Shown: one piece after another, positions 1-7,960 of the stretch
Position numbering within the stretch: position 1 is the stretch's first letter
How the letters are laid out: every line of letters begins with the position of its first letter
Origin: Velthaea sp965214335
GTDB taxonomy: Bacteria > Vulcanimicrobiota > Vulcanimicrobiia > Vulcanimicrobiales > Vulcanimicrobiaceae
NCBI GenBank assembly: GCA_965214335.1
Contig: CBDCBO010000014.1
Coordinates: 682,001 to 746,000 of the forward strand
Reading direction: 5' to 3'
Length of the DNA: 64,000 nt
Translations under genes and position numbers: made by a program
Notes under the pieces: model-generated
What the model was told of the DNA's origin: nothing
Seen by the model: the letters and a program-made list of their open reading frames with translations, nothing else
Database searches by the model: none

Positions 1-1328
1 TCGTTGGTCGGCCAATTGCCCTCGAACTCGCCCGGTAAGTCAATGCCCAAAATCGAGTTGAGACCATATTGCAACGCGTAATAGCGTAGGCGTTCGTGGC
101 CCAGCCGGTAGCCGAGCTGGTAGAAGTAGCCGTCGGACGAAGCCGCGAGCGCCCGCACGAAATCGGTCGAGCCGAGCCCGCCCGCGGCGATATCGCGAAA
201 CAACACACCGTGGCAATCCCACGCACCCGAGTCGTATAACACCTGATTGGGTTTGATCACGCCGGCGCTGATCGCACCCGAACCGGTCACCATTTTAAAC
301 GTCGAGCCCGTCGGTGAGGCGGCACCAATGGCGCGATCGTACAGCGGGCGCAGCGAATCGGTCAGATAGTGCGCAAATTTCGATCCGCTAATGGGCGTGG
401 CAAAATCGTTGGGATCGAACTCGGGATACGATGCGAGCGCCAAGATGCCGCCGTCGGCCGGATTGATCGCGACAACCGCACCGGCGAGGCGGCGATGCCG
501 GTAGCCGCCCCACTTGACGAGCATCGCTTTGAGGTTTTTTTCCGCGCTGCGTTGCAAGCGCCAGTCGATCGTTGTAACGAGCGTGTTACCGGGCACGGGA
601 TCGACGTTATCGAGCCGCTTGACGAGCGCGCCCGAAGCGTTGACCTCGATCTCTTGACCGCCGATTCGCCCGCGCAGATAACGGTCGTATTGTTTTTCGA
701 GCCCGTCTTTGCCGATGACGTCGTTGGGCGAATAGCCCTGTTTGCGCAACACCTGATATTCGTCTTCGTTGATCGCGCCGACGTAACCAAAGAGATGCGA
801 GCCTTCGGATTTATACGGATAGTTGCGCACCGGCTGGGCTTGAAAGTCGACGCCCGGATAGTCGTTGGCCGATTCCGCCAGCCGCGCCATCTGAGCCGGC
901 GAAAGTTCGCTAGCCAAGATGACCGGGCCGTACGGCTCGTACACTTGAACTTGATCGAAATCGGTGTAATTCACCCCGCGGTGATGCAGCAACCGCTTCC
1001 ACAGCCGCGCCTCCGGTACGGCGAGAATCGTCGCGAGCCCACGCATGGTGGCCTTGATATTTTTAATTTCGGACGGAATGAGCGCGCACACGAACGACGG
1101 CCGGCTGCGCACGATGACCGCCCCGTGGCGGTCGACGATGAGTCCACGCGGCGCCGCAACCGGAATGAGTTCGACTTGATTGGCGCGCGCGGCCGCGGCA
1201 AAGTCGTCGCCCTCGACAATCTGGACTTGGGTTAGCCGAAACACGATAATTGCCAGAGCTACGCCGAGCGCGCCGATGAAGGCGGTCAACCGCGCGTACG
1301 ACCGGACCTTGGGCGCGCCCGCGATCAT
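1..1328 (-). CDS. mrdA: Penicillin-binding protein 2 (elongasome transpeptidase), C-terminus beyond window
   Basis: Cross-links peptidoglycan during cell elongation as partner of RodA and the MreBCD complex in the inner membrane. The minus-strand frame is open from ATG 1328 through position 1, about 442 residues. A membrane anchor lies at about residues 13-32, followed by the dimerisation region (APRGLIVDRHG). The transpeptidase motif STFK has its serine at residue 342 (codon 305-303), and SSD of the second motif lies in SSDGYFYQLGY. The KTG motif must lie outside the window. The start overlaps the mreD stop as ATGA, so the two are translationally coupled. The identification rests on motif order and operon context. 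Confidence 0.95.
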   Translation of the reverse strand, partial: MIAGAPKVRSYARLTAFIGALGVALAIIVFRLTQVQIVEGDDFAAAARANQVELIPVAAPRGLIVDRHGAVIVRSRPSFVCALIPSEIKNIKATMRGLATILAVPEARLWKRLLHHRGVNYTDFDQVQVYEPYGPVILASELSPAQMARLAESANDYPGVDFQAQPVRNYPYKSEGSHLFGYVGAINEDEYQVLRKQGYSPNDVIGKDGLEKQYDRYLRGRIGGQEIEVNASGALVKRLDNVDPVPGNTLVTTIDWRLQRSAEKNLKAMLVKWGGYRHRRLAGAVVAINPADGGILALASYPEFDPNDFATPISGSKFAHYLTDSLRPLYDRAIGAASPTGSTFKMVTGSGAISAGVIKPNQVLYDSGAWDCHGVLFRDIAAGGLGSTDFVRALAASSDGYFYQLGYRLGHERLRYYALQYGLNSILGIDLPGEFEGNWPTN

Positions 1329-1831
1329 AAGAACCGCTCGATGGCGGTGTGATCGCCGGCAACGCGCTCGCGCACGACCAAGTAGAGCAAAGCGCACAGA
1401 CCGGTCATGAGCGCTTGCCACAGCGCCGCGTGCAGATGGGCGTCGGCGAAGCCGCGCGGATAGCCCGTCATGCTCATGATCATCCAGAAGATCGCATCGC
1501 GTAGCAGAATCGCCAGCGCCACCAGTGCGCCGAGCATCAGAAAGCCGTCGGAGAAGAACGTGCGTGAAACGCCGCCGACGACGAGCGCCGTCACGGTCGT
1601 CGCGATCGTCCAGGCCCCGCCGCTGCCGGCGAAGCAATCTTCGAGAACGCCGCCGATGATGCCCAACATTGCGCCGCGCCGCGCGCCGGCTTTGGCCGCG
1701 TACAACACGACGGCAATGGTGACGAACGATGGCACGGCACCACGAAACGTCCAGAACTGCGCGAAGACCGTTTGCACGAACACGGCTAGAACGGTCAGCC
1801 CGATAGCCGGCGCAAGTGCCGGGCCGGCCAC
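1325..1831 (-). CDS. mreD: Rod shape-determining protein MreD
   Basis: Small integral membrane component of the rod-shape complex linking MreC to RodA/PBP2. The protein is strongly hydrophobic with about five membrane segments and sits between mreC and mrdA, where MreD normally lies. It diverges too much for motif-based proof, so operon position carries much of the call. I chose GTG 1831, which gives 168 residues beginning just before the first membrane segment. An in-frame ATG at 1909 would add 26 polar residues and overlap mreC by 59 bases, which looks less likely. The stop overlaps the mrdA start. Confidence 0.82.
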   Translation of the reverse strand: MAGPALAPAIGLTVLAVFVQTVFAQFWTFRGAVPSFVTIAVVLYAAKAGARRGAMLGIIGGVLEDCFAGSGGAWTIATTVTALVVGGVSRTFFSDGFLMLGALVALAILLRDAIFWMIMSMTGYPRGFADAHLHAALWQALMTGLCALLYLVVRERVAGDHTAIERFL

Positions 1832-1850
1832 GACCTCGATCGAGCGAAAA

Positions 1851-2669
1851 TTACTTCGCGAGGACCAAGACACGGCTGAGCGATCCAAAGGAAACCGCCG
1901 GTTCGACAACCGCGCTTTGATCGAGTGCCCCGGCGTTCGTGGAAAAGATCTGCGAAATGCGCCCGATCGGTGTCCCGGCGTGGAACGAGCGACCCTCGCC
2001 CGTCACGACAACGTCGCCGACTCGAAGTTTGGCGTCTTGCGAGATGTACTGCAGCTTGAGCCGCGACTGCGTGCCGACGGCAATCGACCACCAGCGCCCA
2101 TGCTGCACGACCGCGGGCAATTTACTGGCCGCGTCGACGATGAGCAACACCTTACTGGAAATCGGTGCAACCTCAATCACGCGTCCGACGGCGCCCTCGC
2201 CGGTAATCACACCGTCGTCACGGGCAATCCGGTCGTGGGCCCCGCGATCGATCGTTATCACGTGCGTGGTCGCCTCGGGATCGTAACCGATGACCGTCGC
2301 TTCGATACCAGCCGGATGACGTTGGGCGGCGCGCGCGATGTCGCGTTCGGCCGGAACCCGGGCCAGGGTTTCCGTCAGCTCGCGATTCTCGTTGCGCAAG
2401 CGACGGTTCTGCGTCCGCAAAACAGCGTTGTCGCGTGCAAGTTGCGGCGTGTCGACTACCGTTGTAAAGCCGCTACGCAGCCCGCTCGTTATCGTCGCGA
2501 CGGCAAGTTGGGCGTACGTCGCAACGGTTGTAACCGTTGTCGTGATGGGACTGGGCCGGCCTTGGCGAGCGAAGTCAATCTGTAGTAGCGCAACTAACGC
2601 CGCCACGATGACGACGCCGATTACCGCGAATAGCCTTCTCTCATCCCGATACGTAGAGATTGATACCAC
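1851..2669 (-). CDS. mreC: Rod shape-determining protein MreC
   Basis: Periplasmic scaffold of the elongasome. From GTG 2669 the protein has 272 residues: a short cytoplasmic tail, one membrane segment (LFAVIGVVIVAALVALLQ), a coiled coil (about residues 60-100), then the paired beta domains with VIGYDPEATTHVITIDRG and VIVDAASKL-type stretches. The frame is open up to 2912, but the upstream residues are arginine-rich and overlap mreB. The internal GTG gives a normal N-terminus and a 49-base overlap with mreB. The start is therefore a judgement; the identity is secure. Confidence 0.88.
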   Translation of the reverse strand: MVSISTYRDERRLFAVIGVVIVAALVALLQIDFARQGRPSPITTTVTTVATYAQLAVATITSGLRSGFTTVVDTPQLARDNAVLRTQNRRLRNENRELTETLARVPAERDIARAAQRHPAGIEATVIGYDPEATTHVITIDRGAHDRIARDDGVITGEGAVGRVIEVAPISSKVLLIVDAASKLPAVVQHGRWWSIAVGTQSRLKLQYISQDAKLRVGDVVVTGEGRSFHAGTPIGRISQIFSTNAGALDQSAVVEPAVSFGSLSRVLVLAK

Positions 2670-3709
2670 CTCGTCAACCGGTCCGCTTGCGGTTTCAACC
2701 GTTCGAGCAGACTCGGCGACGCGAGAATGACGCCCGCTCCGCGCGCCACGCACGTTAAGGGGTCGTCGGCGACCGTCGTCGGCACATTCGTTCGTGCACT
2801 CAACTCGCCTGCGAGTCCCGGAATGAGCGCGCCGCCGCCCGTTAAGGTGATTCCGGTCTCGAGCAGATCGGCCGCCAGGTCGGGCGGCGTTTGTTCGAGG
2901 ATCGACCAGCACGCGCGGGCGATCTGCTCGATGCCGTCGGCCATCGCTTCGCCGACGAGCGTTTCATCGACCAGACGCCGGCCCGGCCGCATCGCGGCAT
3001 TGTCGGTTCCGGCGACCGGGTACGGGTCGCGCCCGGGCGGACGGCCGGCGTAGCCACGTTCGATCTTCAGTCGTTCCGACGTCAGCGGGCCAATGCCGAA
3101 CCGCTCGTTGCGCAACCGGGCGGCAATCGCGGCATCGAATGTGTCGCCGCCGACTTTAATCGAGTGAAGCGCGACGACGCCGGTCATCGACAGCACCGCG
3201 ATCTCGGTCGTTCCGCCGCCGATATCGACCACCATGCGGCCGCGCGTCTCGGCAATATCCAAGCCGGCACCAACCGCCGCGGCCACCGCCTGCGGAACGA
3301 AGCACAGCGTGCGCGGCCCGGCCGCTTTGATTGCTTCTTCGACCGCTTTGCACTCGATATCCGTGGCGCAACCGGGAACGCAGGCGATGATGCGCGGGGC
3401 GATTCGCGGTCGCGATTGCATCGCCCGGTCGACGAGCGTCTCAATGAGCGCGTGGGCGCCGCGGAAGTCGGAGATGGTACCGCCGCGCAACGGCCGGACG
3501 ACGCGAATACGGCCCGGCGCGCGACCGTCGAGTTCTTTGGCCGCGCTACCGATCGCGACGATCGCATCGTCGCTTACGCGGTAAGCGACAACGGATGGCT
3601 CGCTGACGATCACGCCGTTGCCGTACTCGAAGACGACCGTGTTGGCCGTGCCGAGATCGATACCGAGATCGGGGCTGAACGTGGAGCGGAGCGTGCCCGC
3701 GATACTCAT
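2621..3709 (-). CDS. mreB: Rod shape-determining protein MreB (actin-like)
   Basis: Bacterial actin that polymerises under the membrane and guides the elongasome. It has 362 residues. The phosphate-1 loop GIDLGTANT is at residues 16-24, the second phosphate motif is VVDIGGGTTEIAV, and the adenosine motif is TGGGALIPGL, in the expected order. ATG 3709 is chosen because it puts the beta-1 strand at the usual distance from the N-terminus; an ATG at 3745 would lie inside maf. The start overlaps the maf stop as ATGA. It is followed by mreC, mreD and mrdA, forming a complete elongasome operon. Confidence 0.96.
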   Translation of the reverse strand: MSIAGTLRSTFSPDLGIDLGTANTVVFEYGNGVIVSEPSVVAYRVSDDAIVAIGSAAKELDGRAPGRIRVVRPLRGGTISDFRGAHALIETLVDRAMQSRPRIAPRIIACVPGCATDIECKAVEEAIKAAGPRTLCFVPQAVAAAVGAGLDIAETRGRMVVDIGGGTTEIAVLSMTGVVALHSIKVGGDTFDAAIAARLRNERFGIGPLTSERLKIERGYAGRPPGRDPYPVAGTDNAAMRPGRRLVDETLVGEAMADGIEQIARACWSILEQTPPDLAADLLETGITLTGGGALIPGLAGELSARTNVPTTVADDPLTCVARGAGVILASPSLLERLKPQADRLTRWYQSLRIGMREGYSR

Positions 3710-4329
3710 ACGGCGGCCTCGGTGAGCTTGGTCTCGGGAGACCATTTGGTGTGGGTGGGCGGGACTAACTCGTAGCCGAATTGCGGCAAGGTGCGTGCAA
3801 ACGCGGCAAGTGGAAAGCCGACGACCGTAAAGTAGTCGCCGTCGATGCGCTCGACGAGCGTTGCCGCAAAGCCTTGAATACCGTATGCGCCCGCTTTATC
3901 CATGCCGTCGCCGCCGGCAACGTATGCATCGATTGTCCTAGTCGATAAGGTCGCGAAACGAACGCGTGTCGACTCGGTTTCGACGACGATGCGGCCCGTA
4001 TGCTCGTCGCGCAATGCAAAAGCGGTGTGGACGTAATGGTCGCGTCCCGATAAGCGTTCGAGCATCGCGCGCGATTCCGCCAAGTCGTGCGGTTTGCCCA
4101 GCGCGACGCCGTCAACATCGACGACGGTGTCGGCTGCGACGATGAGCATCGGGGCGTCGGCTGCGCCGGCGGCCTTTCCGCGCGCATGCGCGAGCGCGAG
4201 TTCCTGCGGGGTATGGCCGGCGAGCGGCGCTTCATGGTAACTCGTGGGGATAACATCAACGCGCAGGCCGATCGAGTGAAGCAGTTCCCGCCGGCGCGGG
4301 GAAGCGCTTGCGAGCGCGAGGTGTCGAAT
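3706..4329 (-). CDS. maf: Maf-type nucleoside triphosphate pyrophosphatase, apparent AUU start
   Basis: Maf proteins hydrolyse non-canonical or canonical NTPs (dTTP/UTP type) to NMPs and affect septation. The family signature LASASPRRREL, plus AADTVV, LGKP and LSGRDH, is all present. The N-terminal signature lies upstream of the first ATG (4149). Reading back in frame, no ATG, GTG or TTG occurs before the TAA at 4362-4360. The best-placed initiator is ATT 4329-4327, giving IRHLALASASPRR and about 207 residues, the normal length. ATT 4350 or CTG 4338 are alternatives. The gene body looks intact and is coupled to mreB by ATGA. Function is secure; start is inference. Confidence 0.9.
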   Translation of the reverse strand: MRHLALASASPRRRELLHSIGLRVDVIPTSYHEAPLAGHTPQELALAHARGKAAGAADAPMLIVAADTVVDVDGVALGKPHDLAESRAMLERLSGRDHYVHTAFALRDEHTGRIVVETESTRVRFATLSTRTIDAYVAGGDGMDKAGAYGIQGFAATLVERIDGDYFTVVGFPLAAFARTLPQFGYELVPPTHTKWSPETKLTEAAV

Positions 4330-4422
4330 CGGCCGCAGTTGGTGTTGAATGAATCTATTTTATGGTGCTGTCACCAACATGGCAAGCGGGAAACCTGCGA
4401 ATCATTCCATGGTAGCGCGAAT

Positions 4423-5676
4423 TTAACCTAAATCGTTCCGAAGGACGTCGTCCGGACCTTCGCCGCGTATAACGCGCCGATGCGAGCCGTTGCGAACGAA
4501 CACGACGGTCGGACGGCCGAAGCGGTTATAATTGCTGGCCATACTGTAGGTGTAGGCGCCGGTGGTGCGCAGCGCGACGAGGTCGCCCGCCCGCACGTCC
4601 GCTGCGATTGCGACCGACCCGAGTTCATCGTTTTCGCATGACCGGCCGCACAATGTTGCGGCTTGTGGTGCTTCAATCGCTGCTGAACGCATAACGTCGA
4701 GATGGTGATATGCGCCATATAATGCCGGCCGCGGATTGTCGGCCATTCCGCCGTCGACAATGACAAACCGCCGCCGGCCCTGGCGTTTCACCGCCATGAC
4801 GCTATACAGTGTTGAGCCCGCGCGGGCGATCAACGCGCGGCCGGGCTCAACGGCCACGCGATAGCCGGTCGCGCGCGCGCGCTGTATTAATTGCAGCGCC
4901 AGCGCTTCGAGGTCGAGCGGGCGCGGTTCGCCCGGCATGGCTTCAACACCGAAGCCGCCGCCGGCAATGAGCTCGCGCACGGGATGACCCAGCCGGCGCG
5001 CCGCGTCGGCCGATTCGATGAGAAGACCGAGATTATCGACGAACGGCTCGGGGTCAACGATGTTCGAGCCGACATGACTGTGCAGGCCGATGAGGCGCAG
5101 TTGCGGCAGCGTTTGCAGATGCGCCAGGGTCGGACCGACGGCGTCGATGCCGATGCCGAATTTGGTGTTGTCGCCGCCGGTGCGCACGTACTCGTGCGTG
5201 TGCGCTTCGATACCGGTATTCAGGCGCAGCATGACGTCAACGGGTGCTCCGCCGGTAGCCAATGCTGCTAGCCGGTCGAGTTCTTCAATGTTGTCCAGAA
5301 CGTTGAAGGCGACCCGGCGCTCGACGATGGCGGCGAGTTCGGCGTCGGTTTTGCCGCACCCATGAAAGTATATCCGCCCGGCCGGCACGCCGCCTCGTTC
5401 GGCCGTTCGCAATTCGCCCAGCGAGCAGACGTCGAGCCGCAGCCGGGTCTGGGCGACGAGTTCGGCGAGCGCGATACACAGAAACGCTTTGGCCGCGTAA
5501 CCGACGCGGATATCGCGCGCATCGAAGGCGCGCACAAAGCGCTCGATCTCGAGTTCTAATTCGTCGACGTCGATGATGTGCAGCGGCGTCCCGTACGTCG
5601 CGGCGAGTTCGCCGGCGGGAACGCCGCCGATCGGTGCATCAACCATGGCCGGCGCGATCAACGGTATAATCTCCAC
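4423..5676 (-). CDS. lysA: Diaminopimelate decarboxylase
   Basis: PLP enzyme making L-lysine from meso-diaminopimelate, the last step of the DAP pathway. It has 417 residues, the usual size. The PLP lysine is K63 in VGYAAKAF. HSHVGSN and the glycine-rich GGGFGVE bind phosphate. EPGRALIA and the CGRSCENDELG / YSMASNYN motifs form the substrate site across the dimer. The start overlaps the end of nadD by 19 bases, so both probably share one transcript with obg upstream. Other fold-III decarboxylases are excluded by the CGRSCE motif. Confidence 0.96.
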   Translation of the reverse strand: MEIIPLIAPAMVDAPIGGVPAGELAATYGTPLHIIDVDELELEIERFVRAFDARDIRVGYAAKAFLCIALAELVAQTRLRLDVCSLGELRTAERGGVPAGRIYFHGCGKTDAELAAIVERRVAFNVLDNIEELDRLAALATGGAPVDVMLRLNTGIEAHTHEYVRTGGDNTKFGIGIDAVGPTLAHLQTLPQLRLIGLHSHVGSNIVDPEPFVDNLGLLIESADAARRLGHPVRELIAGGGFGVEAMPGEPRPLDLEALALQLIQRARATGYRVAVEPGRALIARAGSTLYSVMAVKRQGRRRFVIVDGGMADNPRPALYGAYHHLDVMRSAAIEAPQAATLCGRSCENDELGSVAIAADVRAGDLVALRTTGAYTYSMASNYNRFGRPTVVFVRNGSHRRVIRGEGPDDVLRNDLG

Positions 5677-6254
5677 TCCTCGATATACCGGTACACGGGT
5701 TCGGGAACGAGGTACCGGATGCTGCGGCCGGCCGCCAGCCGGTTGCGAATGAGCGTCGCTGACTCGGCGACGAGCGGCAGATCGAGCATGCGGACTTTCG
5801 CGCGCAGCGCGGGCGCCAAATCGGCCAGCGCCGCATCGAGTTCCGCTGCGGTGACATCGCCTCGCGGGGCCACGACCAACGCCTGTAATTGGTGCAAGAT
5901 GTTCTCGAGCCGGTTCCAGCGCGAACGCACCAGCGAATCGCCGCCGACGATGAAGTGCAATTCGTGATCGGGATAACGGTCGCGCAGAATCGGCAGTAAA
6001 TCGGCGGTGTAGCCGGTCGCTTCGGGCGCCAGATCGCTTTCATCAAAGCCGAAGGCCGGATTCGCGGCGATCGCGAGCCGCACCATCGTCGCGCGCTGGT
6101 CGGGCGCCGCAACGGGGGCGGTGCGATGAGCGCCGCTGCGGGTCGGCACGAATACGACCCGGTCGAGGCCGATATCATCTCGCACCGCCTCGGCAACGAA
6201 CAGATGCCCGTTATGGATTGGATCGAAGCCACCGCCGAATATACCAATCTTGAT
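5658..6254 (-). CDS. nadD: Nicotinate-nucleotide adenylyltransferase, apparent AUC start
   Basis: Adenylates nicotinate mononucleotide in NAD synthesis. The nucleotidyltransferase signature GGGFDPIHNGH is directly readable, followed by FIVGGDSL and the C-terminal SATLIR, in normal order. The signature lies upstream of the first usual start (GTG 6185). In frame, a TAG sits at 6263-6261 and no ATG/GTG/TTG follows before the signature. ATC 6254-6252 gives IKIGIFGGGFDPIHNGH and 198 residues, which matches the family. AAGG lies about 9 bases upstream. The gene follows obg by 11 bases and overlaps lysA. Confidence 0.92.
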   Translation of the reverse strand: MKIGIFGGGFDPIHNGHLFVAEAVRDDIGLDRVVFVPTRSGAHRTAPVAAPDQRATMVRLAIAANPAFGFDESDLAPEATGYTADLLPILRDRYPDHELHFIVGGDSLVRSRWNRLENILHQLQALVVAPRGDVTAAELDAALADLAPALRAKVRMLDLPLVAESATLIRNRLAAGRSIRYLVPEPVYRYIEEWRLYR

Positions 6255-6265
6255 GAGCGGCTACC

Positions 6266-7543
6266 TTAGCTGTAGGTAAATTCGACGCCCGCGACGCGCA
6301 CCGTGTCGCCGTCGGTCACGCCTAATTCGCGCAAGCGTTTTTCCACCCCGAGCTTCGCCAGCACTTGCTCGAAGCGCAACAGCGCTTCATCCGATTCGAA
6401 GTCGGTCATTTGCGCGAGTCGCTCGATGCGTTCGCCGCTTACGACAAACACCCGGCCCTCGACCCGCACCTCAAATGGTTCGCTTGGCGCAAGATCGATC
6501 GTGGCCGGCTCCGGGGTGGCAAGCTCCGGCGGCGGTAGGGCGCGGATGGTTTCCCAGGCGGCAAATAATAACTCTCGGACGCCCTCGCCCGTTGCGGCCG
6601 AAATGCCGCGCAGACCGGCGATCTCGGGCGTCAACTCCTCGAAGCGTGCGCGCGCTTCGGGCAGGTCGAGCTTGGTAATAACCGGGATGCGCGGTTTGTC
6701 GGCTAGCGCCGGATTCCAAGCCCGCAGTTCGCTTTCGATCGTCGCCTTATCGGCCAGCAATTCTTCGCGCGAACGTTCGCCGTCGATGAGGTGCACCAGC
6801 ACGCGCGTCCGCTCGACATGGCGCAGGAACCGGTCGCCCAAGCCGGCGCCTTCCGAAGCGCCTTCAATGAGGCCCGGTACATCGACCATCACAAAGGACT
6901 CGTCCACGCCCATGCGCACGACGCCCAACTGGGGTTCGAGTGTCGTAAACGGGTAATCGGCGACTTTCGGGCGCGCGGCGGACACGACCGACAGCAACGT
7001 CGATTTGCCGGCGTTGGGCAAGCCGACCAGACCCGCGTCGGCCAGTAGCTTGAGTTCAAGCCGAATCACGCAGTGTTCGCCCGGCTGACCCTTCTCGGCG
7101 AAGTGCGGCGCTTGACGCGCGCTGGTCGCGAAGTGCTGGTTGCCTTGCCCGTAGCGGCCACCTTTGGCGACGAGGGTTCGTTCGCCCGGGGTGCTCATAT
7201 CGGCGAAGAGCCGCTCCGTGCCGGTGGTGCCTTCCGCGTCGATCGCGGCCCGATAGACCAAAGTGCCGACCGGTACCGAGATGATCAGGTCGGCGCCGGA
7301 TTTGCCGGACTTATTCGAGGTCGAACCGGCAATGCCCGATTCGGCAGCGAGAACTTTCTTGAAGCGAAAGTCGACCAGCGTGCTGAGGTTCGGCGTGGCT
7401 TCCAAGAAGACGTTGCCGCCGCGCCCGCCGTCGCCACCCGCCGGCCCGCCCATCGGCACGTACTTCTCGCGCCGCCAAGCGACGACGCCGTCGCCGCCGC
7501 TCCCGGCGTGGACGGCAATCGTCGCCTCGTCGATGAACTGCAT
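6266..7543 (-). CDS. obg: Obg/CgtA ribosome-associated GTPase
   Basis: Essential GTPase acting in late 50S subunit assembly and stress signalling. It has 425 residues in three domains: the glycine-rich Obg fold (residues 1-160, GGDGGRGGNV), the G domain with P-loop GLPNAGKST at 174-182, switch regions (DYPFTTLEP, DVPGLIEGAS) and TKLD for guanine, and a C-terminal OCT domain of about 80 residues as in longer Obg proteins. It is placed downstream of rpmA, the usual rpmA-obg order, but a terminator lies between them (7565-7588). Confidence 0.97.
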   Translation of the reverse strand: MQFIDEATIAVHAGSGGDGVVAWRREKYVPMGGPAGGDGGRGGNVFLEATPNLSTLVDFRFKKVLAAESGIAGSTSNKSGKSGADLIISVPVGTLVYRAAIDAEGTTGTERLFADMSTPGERTLVAKGGRYGQGNQHFATSARQAPHFAEKGQPGEHCVIRLELKLLADAGLVGLPNAGKSTLLSVVSAARPKVADYPFTTLEPQLGVVRMGVDESFVMVDVPGLIEGASEGAGLGDRFLRHVERTRVLVHLIDGERSREELLADKATIESELRAWNPALADKPRIPVITKLDLPEARARFEELTPEIAGLRGISAATGEGVRELLFAAWETIRALPPPELATPEPATIDLAPSEPFEVRVEGRVFVVSGERIERLAQMTDFESDEALLRFEQVLAKLGVEKRLRELGVTDGDTVRVAGVEFTYS

Positions 7544-7564
7544 CGCTGCTTATCCGGCCGAGAA

Positions 7565-7588
7565 CAAAAAAGAGCCCGCTCGGCTCTT
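7565..7588 (-). terminator. Rho-independent terminator after rpmA
   Basis: On the minus strand, AAGAGCC and GGCTCTT form a 7-bp stem around a 5-base loop, directly followed by a run of six T. It lies 35 bases after the rpmA stop and about 20 before obg, so rpmA can end here and obg may use partial read-through or its own promoter. Confidence 0.8.
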
Positions 7589-7622
7589 CTTCGGCAGCGC
7601 GCCGCGCAGCGCCGCCCGCATC

Positions 7623-7904
7623 CTACACGGCAGCGGAAACGACGTTTACGTGCTTGCGATTGCGCGCCGTCGTGAAGCTCACGTGCCCTTCAACGAGCGC
7701 GAACAGCGTGTGATCTTTGCCCATCCCGACGCCCAGACCCGGATAAAACTGCGTGCCCCGCTGACGGACGATAACGTTACCCGGAACGACGAGCTGGCCA
7801 CCGAAGCGCTTCACGCCCAGCCGCTGTGAATTCGAGTCGCGTCCGTTGCGGGTCGAACCGGCGCCTTTTTTGGACGCGAAGAGCTGGAGGTCGAAGAAGA
7901 ACAT
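7623..7904 (-). CDS. rpmA: 50S ribosomal protein bL27 with N-terminal extension
   Basis: Ribosomal protein whose N-terminal tail reaches the peptidyl-transferase centre. From ATG 7904 it has 93 residues. The core (ASKKGAGSTRNGRDS, VIVRQRGT, GMGKDHTLFAL) is typical. Ahead of the alanine that normally becomes the N-terminus it carries MFFFDLQLF, matching the cleavable presequence of Firmicutes bL27 removed by the cysteine protease Prp. The usual upstream partner rplU is absent; the IS relic begins 56 bases before the start codon. Confidence 0.95.
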   Translation of the reverse strand: MFFFDLQLFASKKGAGSTRNGRDSNSQRLGVKRFGGQLVVPGNVIVRQRGTQFYPGLGVGMGKDHTLFALVEGHVSFTTARNRKHVNVVSAAV

Positions 7905-7943
7905 AGCCACGGCATCATAGCAGACGCGAGTAGCGTGCCGCAA

Positions 7944-7960
7944 CCTCGAGGCCGTCACTT
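7944..7960 (+). repeat. Left 17-bp target-site duplication of the IS relic
   Basis: The sequence cctcgaggccgtcactt occurs here and again, exactly, at 9240-9256. The flanking bases differ on both sides. The two copies bracket the transposase relic and its terminal repeats, as expected for a target-site duplication. Confidence 0.85.

Noticed and set aside
369..1235. 288-codon plus-strand frame opposite mrdA
   Set aside because: Antisense shadow of the PBP2 gene in GC-rich DNA; the opposite strand has clear PBP2 motifs.
4360..4380. Six-codon ATG frame in phase with maf before a TAA
   Set aside because: Considered as the true maf start interrupted by a stop, but it would add residues absent from the family; kept only as background to the AUU case.
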